Part shown: one piece after another, positions 47,317 through 58,014 of the stretch | How positions within the stretch are numbered: position 1 is the first letter of the stretch | Layout: the number at the start of each line of letters is the position of its first letter | Assembly (NCBI RefSeq): GCF_000300815.1 | Contig: NZ_AMRX01000006.1 | Location: 496,001 to 560,000, forward strand | From: Gayadomonas joobiniege G7 | GTDB lineage: Bacteria; Pseudomonadota; Gammaproteobacteria; Enterobacterales; Alteromonadaceae | Reading direction: 5' to 3' | DNA: 64,000 nt | The notes under the pieces: generated by a model | Database searches by the model: none | Told to the model about the DNA's origin: nothing | What the model saw: only the letters and a program-made list of their open reading frames with translations | Translations under genes and position numbers: made by a program

Positions 47317-50300
47317 GTGTTTGCTCTTTACCCTTCGAACAAATTAGAAGATCTTAGTTATTTATTACAGCAGCTTATTAAAGTCCAACCATTATCTGTG
47401 CTTGAAGCTGAAACCATTCTGGTTGAAAGCCAAGGAATGCAACACTGGCTAAACTTGCAGTTTGCGCAAAACCAGCAAATTGCTATGAATATCAAATACC
47501 CCATGCCTTCCCGTTTTATCTGGGATACTGCTCGCATGCTGTTAGGGGACAAAGTTCCCAAACAATCTCCTTATCGACGTGAAGTATTAGCTTTTCGCAT
47601 TGATGAAATTTTGCAATCTAAGATCTGGTTAGCCGATGAGCGGGCCCAGCCTGTGCATCAATATTGGCGTTTGGGAAACTACCAAGAATCACTCACTCGT
47701 TTTCAATTAGGCACCGCGCTGGCTGATTTGTATGAGCAATATATGCTGTACCGACCAGATTGGTTACAAGCTTGGCAACAGGGTGAGTTATGCACTGAAC
47801 AAGCGGACGAAGTGTGGCAAAGTGAGCTATGGCGATTATTGGTAAAGGCGCGAGCCTATCATCCGGTTGCGCTGCAAGATGAAGCCATTGCACACCTGCG
47901 TGAACATAAAGATAAATTGCCATCCCGTTTAATTATTTTTGCGGTGAATACCATGCCGCCAAAAACACTTGAGTTTTTTCAAGTGATTGCTGAGTTTATT
48001 GACATTCATATGTTTCATTTAAACCCTTGTTATACCTTTTGGGGGGACATTAAAACGGACAAAACAAAAGCCCGTGAACTCAAACAACAAAAATTGGCGC
48101 AGTGGGTTGCAAAAGACAGCCAGCCTGATAATCCTCTGTTAGCTAACTTGGGCAGCCAAGGCAAAGCATTTTTTAACCAATTACAACAAATTGAAAGTTT
48201 TGAGATTAGTGCGTTTGAAGAAGCTGCAGAGCCTGAGTTTGTACAGGATGAAGGTGAGCGTTCAGAACAAAAAACAAGTTTATTGCACAGTCTGCAAACT
48301 GATATCTTGCGACTAGAGGATGCCCGCACCAAAAATATATCAGCGGAGGTAAACTTTGATGAGTCTGTCTATGTAGTAGATGCACATAGCGCGCTGCGCG
48401 AAATACAACACTTACACGAATATTTATTGGATAGATTTAATCAAGATGCTGGATTAACACCGTCAGATGTCATTGTTATGTGTCCGGCAATTGAGGATTA
48501 TGCACCTTATATAGATGCCGTATTTAGACGCCCATATGACGACTTTAATCCAGAAGATCCAAGACTGCCTTGTTCGGTTTCAGATCGACGTTTAGCTGAT
48601 GCAGAGCCGTTAATTAATAGCTTTTTAGAGTTGCTGATGCTGCCAGATAGTCGTTTTGAACTCAGTAAAATTTTATCTTTTTTACGACTACCGGCTTTGC
48701 AGCAAAAGTTTGCATTAAGCGAAGTTGATATCAATAAATTGGAATGGTGGTTAACTGAAGCCCATGTTCATTGGGGAATAGATAAAGCCCATAAACAGCA
48801 ACTGGTTGGCGCAGAGAACGAAATTTATACCTGGCTATGGGGATTAAAGCGTTTATTAATGGGGTCGGCTTGGGGATCTGAGCCTTTTGTCGGCCGGGAA
48901 TTAGCTTATATGCCGCACGTTGAGGGGCAGGATACTTTGTTATTAGGGCGTTTGTATCAGTTGGTGGAGGCGCTAGCTGGCCATAGAGAGGCCTTGCTTA
49001 ACAAACGCTCAATGATTGAATGGCAAAGTTTTTTAACTCAGATGTGTGAAACATTTTTTGCTTTTCAAGCAGATGAAGAAAACGCTTTTTTATTAATAGA
49101 AAATGCCATTAGTAGTTTGGCCGAAGAAGCCAAAGAAGCAGATTATAATCAACCGATCCCGTTAGAAATTATCAGGTTTAGGTTAAATCGCAGTTTTGCA
49201 TCAGTGGATTCTAAAAGTCACTTTTTATCCGGTCAGGTAACTTTTTGTTCTATGATCCCAATGCGCAGTATTCCATTTAAAATCATTGCGATTTTGGGTC
49301 TTAATGATGGTCAATTTCCGCGTATACAGCAACAAACAGGTTTTGATTTAATGGCAAAAACAGCCAGTCGCAGCGGTGATAGATCAAGGCGCAGCGATGA
49401 TAGATACCTGTTTTTAGAAGCGCTCATCTCAGCTAGAGATACCTTATATTTAAGTTATCAGGGCAGAGATGTGCGCAATAACAGTGTTCGTGAACCCAGT
49501 TTAGTATTGAAAGAGCTATTAAATTACATTGATGAGGGGTATTTACCTGAGTTTAGCAAAAACTGTATCAAACGCTTGCCGCTGCAACCGTTTGCAATTG
49601 AAAACTATCAAAAATTTGCCTTAGGTTATGATCCTAACTGGATTAAATTCAGTCAACCGGAAGCCTATATTGCCGCAAAAGCAGAGTTGCAATCGTTATC
49701 TGATAGTGGTCAAAAAACAGGCGAAGCAGGAAAAGATAATACGCAGCAGCCAATTAAAAGTTTGGATGTAGCGGATTTGCTGCGCTTTTTTAACGATCCA
49801 CTGGTTTATTTTTATCAATATAGTTTAAAGCTAATAAGCTATGAAGATGATTTGGCTGAGCAGGATATAGAACCTTTTGCACTCAATAAGTTAACCGAAT
49901 ATCAGCTAAAACAAAGCTTGTTAGACAGTCAGTTAGCGAATGACGAAACGGCTGCTAACAAAGCAGTGGATTATCTAAAGTATTCAGGTTGCCTGCCTGA
50001 CTCACCTATAGCAGGTGAACATATTGAAGACGCACAAACCTCGGTAGAGCATTTGCTTAATATACTGACTCGTTATCAAGATGGTGCACATAAACATTGG
50101 CAGACTGAAATAGCGGGGATCACTGTGGATGTTTCGGCTTTGACATCAACCGTTAAAGCGCCACAAGCTGAGTGCGATACAGAAACAAAAGAGACCCCTT
50201 CATTGCCCTGTTTATTATTTACTCGTCCCGGAGAAAAAAAAGCAAAAGATACTTTGCGTTTGTGGTTATACCATATAGCGGTGAACCATATTGCGCCAAT

Positions 50301-50709
50301 TAAATACGAGACCCATGGGGTCTATTTAACGGGTAAAAAAAGAGTGCCTGCCGAAGCCAGCATACTCACTAATACGCATTTGCAGGTTAATCAGACTCAG
50401 CTAAATGATTTTATTCAATATTATCTTGAAGGTTTAAAAAAACCGCTTTTAATGCCATTTGATGTGGTTGTTAAGTATTTTAAGCAGTTAAATAAACCGG
50501 ATGAGGCGGGGATTAAAGCACCTGAAAAAGCTGTGCTTTGGCAAAAGTTGATTGAAACCCACTATCAGGATACAGCGATTTATGCCCATTTAGAACGGGA
50601 TTATCAGCTTAACTTAGAACAGGATCGTCAACTAGCACATAAGCTATATCAAACCTGGTTAGAAACTTCTGGTGATGTGGATAAGGCAGTCAAGGGAGCT
50701 AAAAAATGA
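47317..50709 (+). CDS. recC: Exodeoxyribonuclease V gamma chain
   Basis: Subunit of RecBCD that recognises Chi and splits the strands. GTG at 47317 is preferred to TTG at 47311, which lies too close to the CGGAG ribosome site; this gives 1,130 residues. VESQGMQHWLNLQFAQ and DVIVMCPAIEDYAPYIDAVF are RecC landmarks. As in all RecC proteins the helicase/nuclease folds lack catalytic motifs. The TGA stop overlaps the recB ATG (ATGA). The ptrA gene usual between recC and recB in enterics is absent. Confidence 0.97.
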   Translation: MFALYPSNKLEDLSYLLQQLIKVQPLSVLEAETILVESQGMQHWLNLQFAQNQQIAMNIKYPMPSRFIWDTARMLLGDKVPKQSPYRREVLAFRIDEILQSKIWLADERAQPVHQYWRLGNYQESLTRFQLGTALADLYEQYMLYRPDWLQAWQQGELCTEQADEVWQSELWRLLVKARAYHPVALQDEAIAHLREHKDKLPSRLIIFAVNTMPPKTLEFFQVIAEFIDIHMFHLNPCYTFWGDIKTDKTKARELKQQKLAQWVAKDSQPDNPLLANLGSQGKAFFNQLQQIESFEISAFEEAAEPEFVQDEGERSEQKTSLLHSLQTDILRLEDARTKNISAEVNFDESVYVVDAHSALREIQHLHEYLLDRFNQDAGLTPSDVIVMCPAIEDYAPYIDAVFRRPYDDFNPEDPRLPCSVSDRRLADAEPLINSFLELLMLPDSRFELSKILSFLRLPALQQKFALSEVDINKLEWWLTEAHVHWGIDKAHKQQLVGAENEIYTWLWGLKRLLMGSAWGSEPFVGRELAYMPHVEGQDTLLLGRLYQLVEALAGHREALLNKRSMIEWQSFLTQMCETFFAFQADEENAFLLIENAISSLAEEAKEADYNQPIPLEIIRFRLNRSFASVDSKSHFLSGQVTFCSMIPMRSIPFKIIAILGLNDGQFPRIQQQTGFDLMAKTASRSGDRSRRSDDRYLFLEALISARDTLYLSYQGRDVRNNSVREPSLVLKELLNYIDEGYLPEFSKNCIKRLPLQPFAIENYQKFALGYDPNWIKFSQPEAYIAAKAELQSLSDSGQKTGEAGKDNTQQPIKSLDVADLLRFFNDPLVYFYQYSLKLISYEDDLAEQDIEPFALNKLTEYQLKQSLLDSQLANDETAANKAVDYLKYSGCLPDSPIAGEHIEDAQTSVEHLLNILTRYQDGAHKHWQTEIAGITVDVSALTSTVKAPQAECDTETKETPSLPCLLFTRPGEKKAKDTLRLWLYHIAVNHIAPIKYETHGVYLTGKKRVPAEASILTNTHLQVNQTQLNDFIQYYLEGLKKPLLMPFDVVVKYFKQLNKPDEAGIKAPEKAVLWQKLIETHYQDTAIYAHLERDYQLNLEQDRQLAHKLYQTWLETSGDVDKAVKGAKK

Positions 50710-53700
50710 ACAATAAAAAGGAGCCAATCGTAGGACAAAAACTGGCTGTTGAAACTATGCAGCTAGCCGGTCGACATTTAATCGAAGCCAGTGCTGGTAC
50801 CGGCAAAACATTTAATATTACGCGTATTTATTTACGCCTATTGTTAGAAAAACAACTCAATGTTCAGCAAATTTTGGTGATGACTTTCACCAAAGCTGCA
50901 ACCGAAGAACTAAAAGGCCGGATTGAACGGGAACTTAGAGCGGCGCTGGAAAAATGGGGTGAGCAAAAGGATCCGTTTTTTCAATATTTATACCAGGCGG
51001 TAGATGCCGAGCAAGCACAATTATTATTAAAAAGTGCATTATTAGAGTTAGATGACGCAGCCATTTTTACCATACACGGTTTTTGTAGTCGGGTGCTTAA
51101 ACAGCAAGCTTTTGCCTCTGGACTGCCGTTAGAAATGACAATGGAGACAGATTGTAGCGAGCTGTTAAAAGAACACATCCGAGATTGGTTTCGAAAACAT
51201 ATAAAACAAGCGCAAAATTATCAGTTATTAAAAAGCGTAAGCGCCGAGGAACCGGACAAGTTTTACACGTTATTTGGTAAAGCGATTCAAGCCGGTGAAA
51301 CCATTCATATGCTGACAGCCGCTGAGATTGAACAAGATAGCCAACAAGCTATCGCTGAGATCACACTGCAAGTAAACCGAATAAAAGCTAATTATTGGCC
51401 GCAACTGCAAGCTTGTGAAACTTTAATAGAATCTGTGCTGATTGATAAAAAAAAGGGTGATGAGCGCAAAGAACGTCAGCGCGAGTGGCAAGTGTGTCAA
51501 AACTGGTTTACCGATGAAAATAGCACAGAATTGCCCGTTGAGGTAATAGGTTTTTTTGATGGTCGCAGGCATCGAAATGCTGAGCTAAAAGAAGCATTAG
51601 CCCCGTGGAAAAGCTATTTAGATTCAATCGTCGCTGAAGTGAAAAGGATTGAAAAGACGACTAAAGAGCAAATTGAGTCAGTACCTTGTCATCAATTGCT
51701 TCAGGTGGCAATTAGTCAAATACAACAGAGTTTTGCAGCGGCTAAAAAGCAGCAAGCAATATTAGACTTTGATGATTTGATAAATACCTTGCATCAAATT
51801 TTAACTCGCAGTGAGTCTGATATAGCCGGACTCAATGATACAGCCAGGCAAACAGATTTAATTAACGAGTTAAAAAGCCAGTATCCTGCGGCTTTGGTAG
51901 ATGAATTTCAAGATACAGATGCTAAACAGTACGGCATTTTAAATGCGCTTTATGCAAACGAGGTGAGCTCGGTTAATGCAATTGATAAACAAAATACAGA
52001 GGCGGCTGAGTTTGCACTTTTTATGATTGGCGATCCTAAACAAGCGATTTATGGTTTTAGGGGCGGCGATATTCATACTTATTTAAAAGCGCGTGAACAG
52101 GCTGATTATATCTGGTTTATGGATACTAACTGGCGTTCTGATAGTTTTATGGTTTCGGCCTATAACCGTCTGTTTTATGGCGCGCCGCTCAGCCAAGCTG
52201 CTAAACCTGTTTTTGGCTCTGATATTCACTATCAAGCGGTTCATTCAACACCGAATGCAAAAGCTGCGCAATATCCGTTAAAAGATCTCAACCCGAGATA
52301 CAAAGCACTTAATTTTGTGTGTTGGCCGACCGATAATGTACCCGATGTTGAGGGGGTGCGGGAACAAGCAGCAAACTGGGTCTGCCAACAAATTAAACGT
52401 TTATTAAATGAAGTCACACTCGGTGAACGTGCCTTATCTGCTGGCGATATTGCAATTTTGGTTCGCAGCGGAACCGAAGCAGCACCAATGAAACAAGCAT
52501 TGCAGCAACACCAATTGCCAAGCGTTTATTTAAGTGAAAATAGCAATGTATTTGAAAGCGCGCAAGCAAAAGAGATGAGATCTTTATTGCAAGGTTTATT
52601 GGATTTGCAGGCGCATAAAGCTGTGTTGGCCGCGATGGCTACGCCATTATTGGGTTATAGCGTTGGTCAAATAAAATACTTTCAATCAGATGCTGGGATG
52701 CTGGCATTTGAAGAAGCCATGGCGTTTATGCAAGAACTACGTCAGTTATGGTTTAAACGTGGCATTATGGTGCTATTAATAAAACTGATTAAAAATCTTC
52801 ATCGAATTGATTTAGGCAGTCGCGAGCGTAGCCTAACAAATTACCTGCATTTAGCTGAAATTCTGCAAAATGCAGCGCGCCAGCATAAACATCCACAGCA
52901 ACTATTATTTTGGTTTGAACAGCAAATAACAAATGTAAAAACACAATCCGAAGCTGAGCTCAGGTTAGAAACTGATGCCAATTTAATTAAAATAATCACT
53001 CAGCATAAATCAAAAGGTCTCGAATATCCGATTGTTTTTATTCCTTTTGCTGACAAAGCAAATACTAGTCAAAAAGACGGCAATTTAAAAAAAGTCGCTT
53101 TTGAATATTATGATCATGGATTAAATAAAAAGGTCTGGCGGTTGGGCAAATCAGATCAGCTTATCAAACAAGTAGAAGCAGAAACGCTTGCCGAAGCCGT
53201 GCGGTTAATGTATGTCGCAATTACGCGGGCGGAATATAGATGTTATATCTGTGTGCATCCGACTAAAACGTCTCATCATTCGGCACTTGGCAGTATATTG
53301 TCGGTGCCAGATCCGGCTGATTGGTTACCAAGTTTAACTAAACTTGTTGATTCGCAAACAACAGATATGGCGTTATTAGATCCATGCGAAATGAACCAAA
53401 ACGCGCAACAGCATATACAGGGTTGTTTATCCGGTGAACAGAAACAGGTTAATCTGCAGCATAAAACCTTTGCCGGGAAAACCGACGTGGATTGGATGAT
53501 GTATTCGTTTTCGTCACTGAGCAAAAACTCGGCGTCTGTTCATAAACAGCACGAAAGGTTAGACGATACGATTTACGCCAATGATTTAGAAGCAGAGCGG
53601 TTAATGCAAGAAAATTTACCGCTTAGATTTAGATTAAAAAAAGGGGCAGCGACGGGTGATCTGTTGCATGACATTTTAGAACAAGTTGATTTTAATCAGG

Positions 53701-54431
53701 CTAATTGGCCAGAAGTTTGCAGTGGGCCGCTAAAGCGTTTTGTTGATCTTGAAGAAGCCGAATATGCTGAGCTTTACCAATGGCTTGATGAGATCATTAA
53801 AACACCTTTGCCGTTGCCGGCCCCAAATGCTCAATCACATAACGCGCAATCAAAGAGTGTAGACAAAGTTTGTTTGGCAGATTTGAAGTTATCAAATACA
53901 TTGCGTGAAGCTGAGTTTTATTTTCCATTGTTGCATACCCAGGTGGCTGGACTAACGGCTTGTTTAGCCAAGTATAGAGGTCAAACATTGCCTACCTTAT
54001 TACCAGATGTTAAAACCTTAACAGGCATGATGCATGGTTTTATTGACTTGATTTTTGAACATCAAGGGCGTTTTTATGTGGTTGATTATAAATCCACTCA
54101 TTTAGGTAACGCCTTTTCAGATTACCAGTATGAGGCATTAAAAAAGAACAATGAGCAGCATTTTTATGACCTCCAATATTTAATTTACAGCTTAGCTTTA
54201 CATAGATATTTAGCAGCCCGAAAAGCCGATTATTCGCCTGAGCAAGATCTGGGTGGGGTGATTTATCTTTATTTGAGGGGCATGTCAGCCGAGCGTGAAT
54301 TAACAGATAGCTTGGATGTTGACCATGCAGATCCTGTCGTTCGCAGTTATGGTGTTTTTGCTGACAAATTAGATTTAAGTTTATTGCAAGAATTAGACGA
54401 TTTAATGGGCAAAGGAGTCGCCAATGTATAA
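50706..54431 (+). CDS. recB: Exodeoxyribonuclease V beta chain
   Basis: SF1 3'-5' helicase and nuclease. Walker A is ASAGTGKTF (near 33), motif II LVDEFQDTD, with MIGDPKQAIYGFRGGD, NWRSD and YVAITRAEYRCYI as later motifs. The nuclease domain at the C-terminus has GFIDLIF and VVDYKST, the D-x12-D-x-K site. The 1,241 residues are normal. It overlaps recC by 4 nt and recD by 8 nt. Confidence 0.98.
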   Translation: MNNKKEPIVGQKLAVETMQLAGRHLIEASAGTGKTFNITRIYLRLLLEKQLNVQQILVMTFTKAATEELKGRIERELRAALEKWGEQKDPFFQYLYQAVDAEQAQLLLKSALLELDDAAIFTIHGFCSRVLKQQAFASGLPLEMTMETDCSELLKEHIRDWFRKHIKQAQNYQLLKSVSAEEPDKFYTLFGKAIQAGETIHMLTAAEIEQDSQQAIAEITLQVNRIKANYWPQLQACETLIESVLIDKKKGDERKERQREWQVCQNWFTDENSTELPVEVIGFFDGRRHRNAELKEALAPWKSYLDSIVAEVKRIEKTTKEQIESVPCHQLLQVAISQIQQSFAAAKKQQAILDFDDLINTLHQILTRSESDIAGLNDTARQTDLINELKSQYPAALVDEFQDTDAKQYGILNALYANEVSSVNAIDKQNTEAAEFALFMIGDPKQAIYGFRGGDIHTYLKAREQADYIWFMDTNWRSDSFMVSAYNRLFYGAPLSQAAKPVFGSDIHYQAVHSTPNAKAAQYPLKDLNPRYKALNFVCWPTDNVPDVEGVREQAANWVCQQIKRLLNEVTLGERALSAGDIAILVRSGTEAAPMKQALQQHQLPSVYLSENSNVFESAQAKEMRSLLQGLLDLQAHKAVLAAMATPLLGYSVGQIKYFQSDAGMLAFEEAMAFMQELRQLWFKRGIMVLLIKLIKNLHRIDLGSRERSLTNYLHLAEILQNAARQHKHPQQLLFWFEQQITNVKTQSEAELRLETDANLIKIITQHKSKGLEYPIVFIPFADKANTSQKDGNLKKVAFEYYDHGLNKKVWRLGKSDQLIKQVEAETLAEAVRLMYVAITRAEYRCYICVHPTKTSHHSALGSILSVPDPADWLPSLTKLVDSQTTDMALLDPCEMNQNAQQHIQGCLSGEQKQVNLQHKTFAGKTDVDWMMYSFSSLSKNSASVHKQHERLDDTIYANDLEAERLMQENLPLRFRLKKGAATGDLLHDILEQVDFNQANWPEVCSGPLKRFVDLEEAEYAELYQWLDEIIKTPLPLPAPNAQSHNAQSKSVDKVCLADLKLSNTLREAEFYFPLLHTQVAGLTACLAKYRGQTLPTLLPDVKTLTGMMHGFIDLIFEHQGRFYVVDYKSTHLGNAFSDYQYEALKKNNEQHFYDLQYLIYSLALHRYLAARKADYSPEQDLGGVIYLYLRGMSAERELTDSLDVDHADPVVRSYGVFADKLDLSLLQELDDLMGKGVANV

Positions 54432-56259
54432 AAGTTTTGTTGAGTGCCAGCAACAGTTAGCCGATGTTGAAGCATTTGATTATTATTTTGCGAACCAAAT
54501 TTGTGCCCTGTGGCAACTTGATGATGCGGTGGTTTTTCATATGTTGATGTTATCAACATGCTCGATTAGACGAGGGCATACCTGTTTGCCACTAACCGCT
54601 ATTGCCAATCAGCTTGAATGGGATAATGACAGCAGTCAGCATTCAGGTTATCAGTTTGCTGAGATAGCTGAATTAGAAAAAAGCCTAGCTAATTTGCCAT
54701 TTGATGATGAAAGTTTTCCATTAGTATTTGACGGGCACAGTTTATATCTTAGACGCTACTGGCAATTTGAGCAGACGGTTGCGGAGCTGATCCGGCCGCG
54801 CTGTGTTACACAAACACTGAATGAACAGCAGTTGAGTGCGGCGCAAACCATGCTGAATAAGGTGTTTAATCAATCCAGCCAAGCGAGTGAAACTGATTGG
54901 CAAGCAGTGGCTGTGGCCAATTCGTTAATACATCAACTTGCGGTTATCTGCGGGGGGCCCGGGACAGGAAAAACCTATACAGTGGCAAGACTGCTGGTGG
55001 TTTTACTTGCTATGGCAGATAAACAAAAAACGCCGCGGATTTTAATGGCTGCACCAACAGGTAAAGCTGCACAGCGAATGTTAGAGTCGATTAATCAGAC
55101 AAAACTCGAGTTAGCACGCTGTGGTATTGAACAAACCCTGTTAGATAAGATACCAACCAGCGCCGCCACTATCCATAGATTGCTCGGATATCGGCCTGAA
55201 TCAACCCGTTATCGTTATAATGCCGAGCGTCAGTTACCATGTGATATTTTGTTAATTGATGAAGTCTCTATGATAGACGTGGCTATGATGAGCCGGATCT
55301 TGGTCGCTTTGCCACAAACGGCACGTTTGATTATGTTAGGCGATGCAGATCAGTTACCTTCGGTTGAAAGTGGTAATATCTTAGCCGATTTGAGCCAGCG
55401 CCCTCATCCAGGTTATGCGATCTTAGCACAGACTCAAATTGCCACGCTAACTGGGTACCAGGTGCCACTGGCCCCTGAAAGTTTGCATTCGCATGTAAGC
55501 TTTTTATATAAAACCCATAGATTTAGTGGCCCATTAGCGGATCTTGCACAGGCAGTTATCAGCCGGCAGCCAAAAGCCGACGAATATTTGTTACACCATA
55601 AGCGTACACAAGCCAGCTCAAGTGAACTTCAGATTGACTATTTTCCCCAAGAGATACAAAAGGCTTGGTTAAAAAACGCTTGTCAAACTGCCTACTCGGC
55701 TGTGATGGCAGCGGACAATGTAAATGATGCATTTGTTCAATTGGCAAAATTCAGGGTACTGGCAGCACTGCGCCGTGGTGAATACGGCACAGAGAGATTA
55801 AATGAACAAATAGAACAGTGGTTAAAAGAAAAACACAGGCAAGTACGGATTGGCCAGCATTATCAAGGGCGACCTATTATGATCAACCAAAATGATTATG
55901 CCAGCGGTTTATTTAATGGCGATACTGGCCTTATTTGGCCACACGAAGACGGCCGTTTAATGGCATTTTTTGCTACAGATGAAGGCTTGCGAGCTGTGAG
56001 TTTAGCACGCTTACCTGCGCACCAAAGTGTATATGCCATGACAATACATAAAACACAAGGCTCAGAGTTTGCCCATGTCGCGCTCGTTTTGGGCGACCAA
56101 GTGAACCAATTAATGTCGGCAGAATTACTCTACACAGGGCTGACCCGGGCTAAACAAAAAGTTAGCATTTGTGGTGAGTTTAGTGTCTGGCGGCAGGCTA
56201 GGCAAATGAGTATGCAGCGTTATTCTGGCCTCGCCACTCGGTTATTTTCTAAAACCTAA
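54424..56259 (+). CDS. recD: Exodeoxyribonuclease V alpha chain
   Basis: The SF1 5'-3' helicase of RecBCD. Walker A is GGPGTGKTYT (about 178), motif II LLIDEVSMID, motif III MLGDADQLPSV, motif VI in AMTIHKTQGSEF and LLYTGLTRAKQKVSI. The 611 residues match the family. Confidence 0.97.
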   Translation: MYKSFVECQQQLADVEAFDYYFANQICALWQLDDAVVFHMLMLSTCSIRRGHTCLPLTAIANQLEWDNDSSQHSGYQFAEIAELEKSLANLPFDDESFPLVFDGHSLYLRRYWQFEQTVAELIRPRCVTQTLNEQQLSAAQTMLNKVFNQSSQASETDWQAVAVANSLIHQLAVICGGPGTGKTYTVARLLVVLLAMADKQKTPRILMAAPTGKAAQRMLESINQTKLELARCGIEQTLLDKIPTSAATIHRLLGYRPESTRYRYNAERQLPCDILLIDEVSMIDVAMMSRILVALPQTARLIMLGDADQLPSVESGNILADLSQRPHPGYAILAQTQIATLTGYQVPLAPESLHSHVSFLYKTHRFSGPLADLAQAVISRQPKADEYLLHHKRTQASSSELQIDYFPQEIQKAWLKNACQTAYSAVMAADNVNDAFVQLAKFRVLAALRRGEYGTERLNEQIEQWLKEKHRQVRIGQHYQGRPIMINQNDYASGLFNGDTGLIWPHEDGRLMAFFATDEGLRAVSLARLPAHQSVYAMTIHKTQGSEFAHVALVLGDQVNQLMSAELLYTGLTRAKQKVSICGEFSVWRQARQMSMQRYSGLATRLFSKT

Positions 56260-56333
56260 CACCGCGTTTGTTTTAAGTTTTTTACCAAGGGGCACAGCGT
56301 CAGCCATTTACGGGGCGTCAGCGATTGAGTCAG

Positions 56334-57449
56334 CTACTTAAAGGGTAGCTGCGCTGTGCAAGCCAGAAAATACTCGTCCACTAAGGTTTTTTCGCTATTA
56401 CAAAAATCGGCAAATGCTGATTTAAAGCGGGGATCTATTAACGAGTGTACAGAATGTGTATAAACAGGAGTAAAGCCGCGTGCTATCTTATGCTCTCCCT
56501 GGGTGCCAGGGTTAAAACGCGGCAATTGTTTTTGTATCGCGAGTGTGATGCCTTGGTAATAACAGAGCTCAAAATGCAGGAAGGGCAAATCTTCAAGCGC
56601 ACCCCAATAGCGGCCATATAAACCAGCGTGGTCAATAAAATAAAAAGCCCCAGCCACTAACCGATTTTGTTTAAAAGCCGCGATCAAACACACGTTATCA
56701 TACATTGTTTCGCAGACTTGTTTAAAAAACTGCAGGCTTAGATAACCTTTTTGACCACGTTTGAGATAGGTAAGCTGATAACACTGATAAAAGTCGGCAA
56801 GCGTTAAGGTGTCTATTTGCTGTCCATTTAAAATACGAATATCATCAACAGATTGCTGTGCCTTGAGACGTTCTTTTAATAAGTTTTTGCGTTTACGGGC
56901 GCGCATCAAATCAACAAAATCGGCAAAATCGCTGAAGTTTTGATTATACCATTCAAATTGAACCCCGTAGCGAATTTCAGCGCCGGCTTGTTTAAACCAG
57001 CTCGCTTGTTCAGCTGAAACAAAATTGGCTTGCCAGCCACTCAGTTGATGCTGCCGACAGCTCTGTTCAAATTGAGCGGCTACGTCAGCTGCGTCAGTGG
57101 CTGCGCGCAGGGTATTTTTAAATTTGTCGATCGGCACTGGAGTAAAAGGAATGGCACATAAAAGTTTAGGATAATATGCCACACCATAACGGTAATAAGC
57201 TTCGGCTAGTGCATGGTCAAACACGTATTCGCCGCGGCTATGCGTTTTAATAAAACAGGGCAGGTAACCCAGCTCGGGTTGACAATAAGCACCTTGCCAA
57301 CCAGTGTGCCCATTAATGCAAGCGGTTTGCTCAAGCGCGGATAAAAATTCTTTTTTTAAAAAAGCCAGTTGCTGCGGGTTGCACCAGTTTTCTGGTAAAC
57401 TGGTTTGAAATTCCCTTGCTGCACTAATTGGACTATCTGAGAACTGCAT
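56334..57449 (-). CDS. FemAB/GNAT-type acetyltransferase family protein (DUF482)
   Basis: The 371-residue protein belongs to the FemAB-like peptidogalycan group (PF04339). LPCFIKTHSRGEYVFDHALAEAYYRYGVAYYPKLLCAIPFTPV is the family's long conserved stretch, and YGRYWGALEDLPFLHFELCYYQGI and FNPGTQGEHKIARGFTPV the second half. The substrate is unknown. Its ATG (57449-57447) overlaps the recX ATG (57448-57450) on the other strand in a CATG, so each gene's promoter must lie in the other's coding region unless the true starts are further in. Confidence 0.9.
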   Translation of the reverse strand: MQFSDSPISAAREFQTSLPENWCNPQQLAFLKKEFLSALEQTACINGHTGWQGAYCQPELGYLPCFIKTHSRGEYVFDHALAEAYYRYGVAYYPKLLCAIPFTPVPIDKFKNTLRAATDAADVAAQFEQSCRQHQLSGWQANFVSAEQASWFKQAGAEIRYGVQFEWYNQNFSDFADFVDLMRARKRKNLLKERLKAQQSVDDIRILNGQQIDTLTLADFYQCYQLTYLKRGQKGYLSLQFFKQVCETMYDNVCLIAAFKQNRLVAGAFYFIDHAGLYGRYWGALEDLPFLHFELCYYQGITLAIQKQLPRFNPGTQGEHKIARGFTPVYTHSVHSLIDPRFKSAFADFCNSEKTLVDEYFLACTAQLPFK

Positions 57450-57912
57450 GACAAATCAGCCTATTGAAGATGAAACCCAGGCTCGACAGTATTTATTATA
57501 TTTGCTGTCACGTAAAGAGTATTCGCGCCATCGTTTAAATCAAAAACTGATTCAGCGCCACTGCCCAGAAAAAATCCGTGAACAGGTATTAAATGAGTGT
57601 ATTGAACAAGGCTGGCTTAATGACGAACGTTTTGCACTTATGATAGTACGGGCAAAAAGTCAGGCCGGTTATGGTGCTAAATATATTCAGCAATACTTAT
57701 TTCAACATCAGATAAACCTGGATGTTGATGTGCTGGCAGAAGAAGCCGAGGTGGATTGGTATGCAGTGTTAACAGATTTAGTTGAGCGTAAGTACAAAAG
57801 CAAAAACTGCCAAGACTACAAAGAGCGGCAAAAGCGCTTTCGTTTTTTATTTTCGCGTGGTTTTTCACCAGATTTAATCAATCAAGTGCTAAAAAATGCC
57901 GCTGACTATTAA
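57448..57912 (+). CDS. recX: Regulatory protein RecX
   Basis: Modulates RecA filaments. The 154 residues have the triple-helix repeats of RecX (LYLLSRKEYSRHRLNQKLIQR; CIEQGWLNDERFALMIVRAKSQAGYGAKYIQQYL). Usually recX follows recA; here recA is not beside it, and the neighbour on the left is a gene read the other way. recX-alaS-csrA order on the right is the gammaproteobacterial one. Confidence 0.94.
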   Translation: MTNQPIEDETQARQYLLYLLSRKEYSRHRLNQKLIQRHCPEKIREQVLNECIEQGWLNDERFALMIVRAKSQAGYGAKYIQQYLFQHQINLDVDVLAEEAEVDWYAVLTDLVERKYKSKNCQDYKERQKRFRFLFSRGFSPDLINQVLKNAADY

Positions 57913-57925
57913 CACAATCAGCGGC
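57898..57925 (+). terminator. Hairpin at the end of recX
   Basis: GCCGCTGA (57898-57905) and TCAGCGGC (57918-57925) pair with a 12-nt loop. It includes the last codons of recX, and no T-run follows, so termination strength is doubtful. A second palindrome, GCGGCTAAGCCGC, lies 45 bp further on. Confidence 0.4.
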
Positions 57926-58014
57926 TTATGGTACATTTTGGCACCGTTTTAATCCCTTTTGCCTTGTCCGCGGCTAAGCCGCCCGTTTGCAAACATTTAA
58001 AGTAGGAAGACAGA

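Noticed and set aside
54040..54453. 137-codon frame antisense to the end of recB
   Set aside because: It is antisense to the conserved RecB nuclease domain, with no features of its own.
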